Source: Poteriospumella lacustris (Eukaryota; Sar; Chrysophyceae; Chromulinales; Dinobryaceae). Taken from it: a DNA stretch of 64,000 nucleotides. The DNA lies in the NCBI GenBank assembly GCA_008000375.1, contig SMOI01000098.1:33886-97885 (forward strand), written 5' to 3'. The notes under the pieces were generated by a model. It saw only the letters and a program-made list of their open reading frames with translations, had not been told where the DNA came from and searched no databases. Both the position numbers and the translations under genes were made by a program. Below are positions 63,036 through 64,000 of this stretch, piece by piece (position 1 is the stretch's first letter; each line of letters begins with the position of its first letter).

Positions 63036-63655
63036 GCGCGGCCTCTCGCTACACAGAGCCTTCTCAGATTTGTTTTGAGCCTGTAACTGTCGCCGAATTT
63101 GTTGTCGCCGTTCACAGTCCGCCACGTCTCGCGGTACAGCGGCAGCGCCTTGCTTCAAGCGGCGGCTGAGATCCGGAGGGACCACAGATGACGGTGAGAC
63201 AAGGTCAACGCCGAATCGCTCGGCAGAAGCCGCGTGGCACTGCTCGTCACTCCGCCGCGTTGAACTGCGCAGAAACGTGGACTACGGAAAACTGTTGGGA
63301 TAAAGAACGGCTTTCCGGAAGTACAAAGAATCGAAACGGCCGGGGCCGAGCCGTTACAGTTTCGACGCGCAGCCGTCGCCGTCGCCGGCGGCGGCGGCGG
63401 CGATCGATTCGAATCGCGACGACGCCGCGGGCATTGCAACTGGCAGCTGTCACAGAAGTATTGCAGAGAGAGCTATGGCGATCGGCAGACTGCAGCAGTT
63501 GGCCACCGATCGACTGCAAGAGAAGAAGCGCGCGAATTGTACAGCGAGTTTTATGTGTGGAGCAGCCCCCTGACCGCGCGACCCAACCAACTTAGACAGC
63601 GACGAGACCCCGTACTGTTGACAAGCGAGTGGCCCGAAGGAAAACCAGCGGAATT
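63036..63655. other. GC-rich intergenic region
   Basis: 620 bp between Rab1 and the C2 gene, with a (CGG/CGT) tract at ~63370-63405. Open frames here are Arg-rich and low-complexity. No gene could be supported. Confidence 0.4.
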
Positions 63656-64000
63656 ATGGGCGACCTGTTGATCTCGAACATCGCCGCGCACGACCTGGCG
63701 GACACGGGGTCGCTCTTCGCGCCGCAGCACCCCGCGGTCAGCATCACCATCGGGAAAACCACCCTTTCGGCCGTGAAAAGGTTGCACACGTTTCGTCAGT
63801 CGTCCGTTCGCGCTTCTAACCCCTTCGGCCGTGCTACAGAGTGGAGGAGTCGAAGAAGAAGCCCGTGTTCACCGACGAGCTCTCGTTCCCGCTGCTCGAC
63901 GGGGAACTCGAGGACCCGCTGACGGAGGTAAGGCCCCCGGCGCTGCCGCTGCTGTGCGTCTGCGCTGAAGGACGTGTCACCTGTCGCGCAGATCGCCATC
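63656..64000 (+). CDS. C2-domain protein, N-terminal part (runs off the window)
   Basis: Exons 63656-63780, 63840-63927 and 63992->64000 are in phase (introns 59 and 64 bp). The 74 visible residues (MGDLLISNIAAHDLADTGSLFAPQHPAVSITIGKTTLSAVKR, then VEESKKKPVFTDELSFPLLDGELEDPLTE) have the strand pattern of a C2 domain, with acidic residues at expected calcium-loop positions. The remainder lies beyond the window. Confidence 0.6.

Noticed and set aside
1-64000. tRNA, rRNA or snRNA genes
   Set aside because: No cloverleaf with A/B boxes or conserved rRNA segment was recognised on either strand by eye; a covariance-model search would be decisive.

Overview
This is nuclear DNA from a eukaryote. Nearly every gene that can be modelled is cut by short GT-AG introns, mostly 57-68 bp and up to 96 bp, and splicing them restores one frame with exact codon phase. 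The products are eukaryotic: mitochondrial branched-chain 2-oxoacid dehydrogenase subunits, a three-repeat MYB, a NEK kinase, a Qc-SNARE, a formin, a DENN protein, TMEM131-like and MFSD14-like membrane proteins, coatomer delta, ribosomal proteins eS24 and bL35m, and Rab1. The set suggests a flagellated or amoeboid protist. A formin with a PTEN-like head and WASH-CCDC53-like repeats, and IQ/EF-hand/WW/B-box proteins, are a style I associate with stramenopiles and relatives. That placement is an inference and I cannot name a species. There are three runs of ten Ns (15302, 26522, 36800), which are scaffold gaps.

Layout. 0-12 kb: a PTP-like membrane protein, then a group with mitochondrial acyl-CoA chemistry (BCKDH E1 beta, BCKDH E2 and a malonyl-CoA/ACSF3-type synthetase), with a small unknown gene and MYB3R between them. 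12-29 kb: NEK kinase, Qc-SNARE, a 1126-residue IQ/EF/WW/B-box protein, a 2055-residue formin, a PH-like protein, a charged protein and an L-type lectin. 29-33 kb: an AT-richer stretch with an inverted gene duplication, one copy decayed and the other split by an in-frame TAG. 32.7-43.2 kb: DENN protein, TMEM131-like protein and an MFSD14/HIAT1-like transporter. 43.9-52.3 kb: a giant palindrome. 52.7-64 kb: a compact GC-rich block (AFG1-like ATPase, bL35m, coatomer delta, a large EGF protein, eS24, Rab1 and the start of a C2 protein), arranged largely as divergent pairs.

The outstanding feature is the palindrome. Two arms of 3,542 bp (44593-48134 and 48389-51930) look identical and inverted about a 254-bp spacer. 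Each carries an SGK3-like AGC kinase and a secreted EGF-repeat gene with stop codons facing each other. Identity stops exactly at the EGF stop codons, beyond which the two 3' UTRs are recognisably related but diverged. On the outside it stops inside the PX-domain exon. On the right the kinase gene continues intact. On the left the missing PX piece is present at 43912-44240, but inverted and decayed. Flipping 43912-44592 would restore collinearity. This fits an old inverted duplication kept identical by arm-to-arm gene conversion, with a local inversion ending the converted tract. An assembly artefact must be excluded first. A second, smaller inverted duplication near 31 kb shows the same pattern, with a 213-bp core differing at two positions inside diverged flanks.
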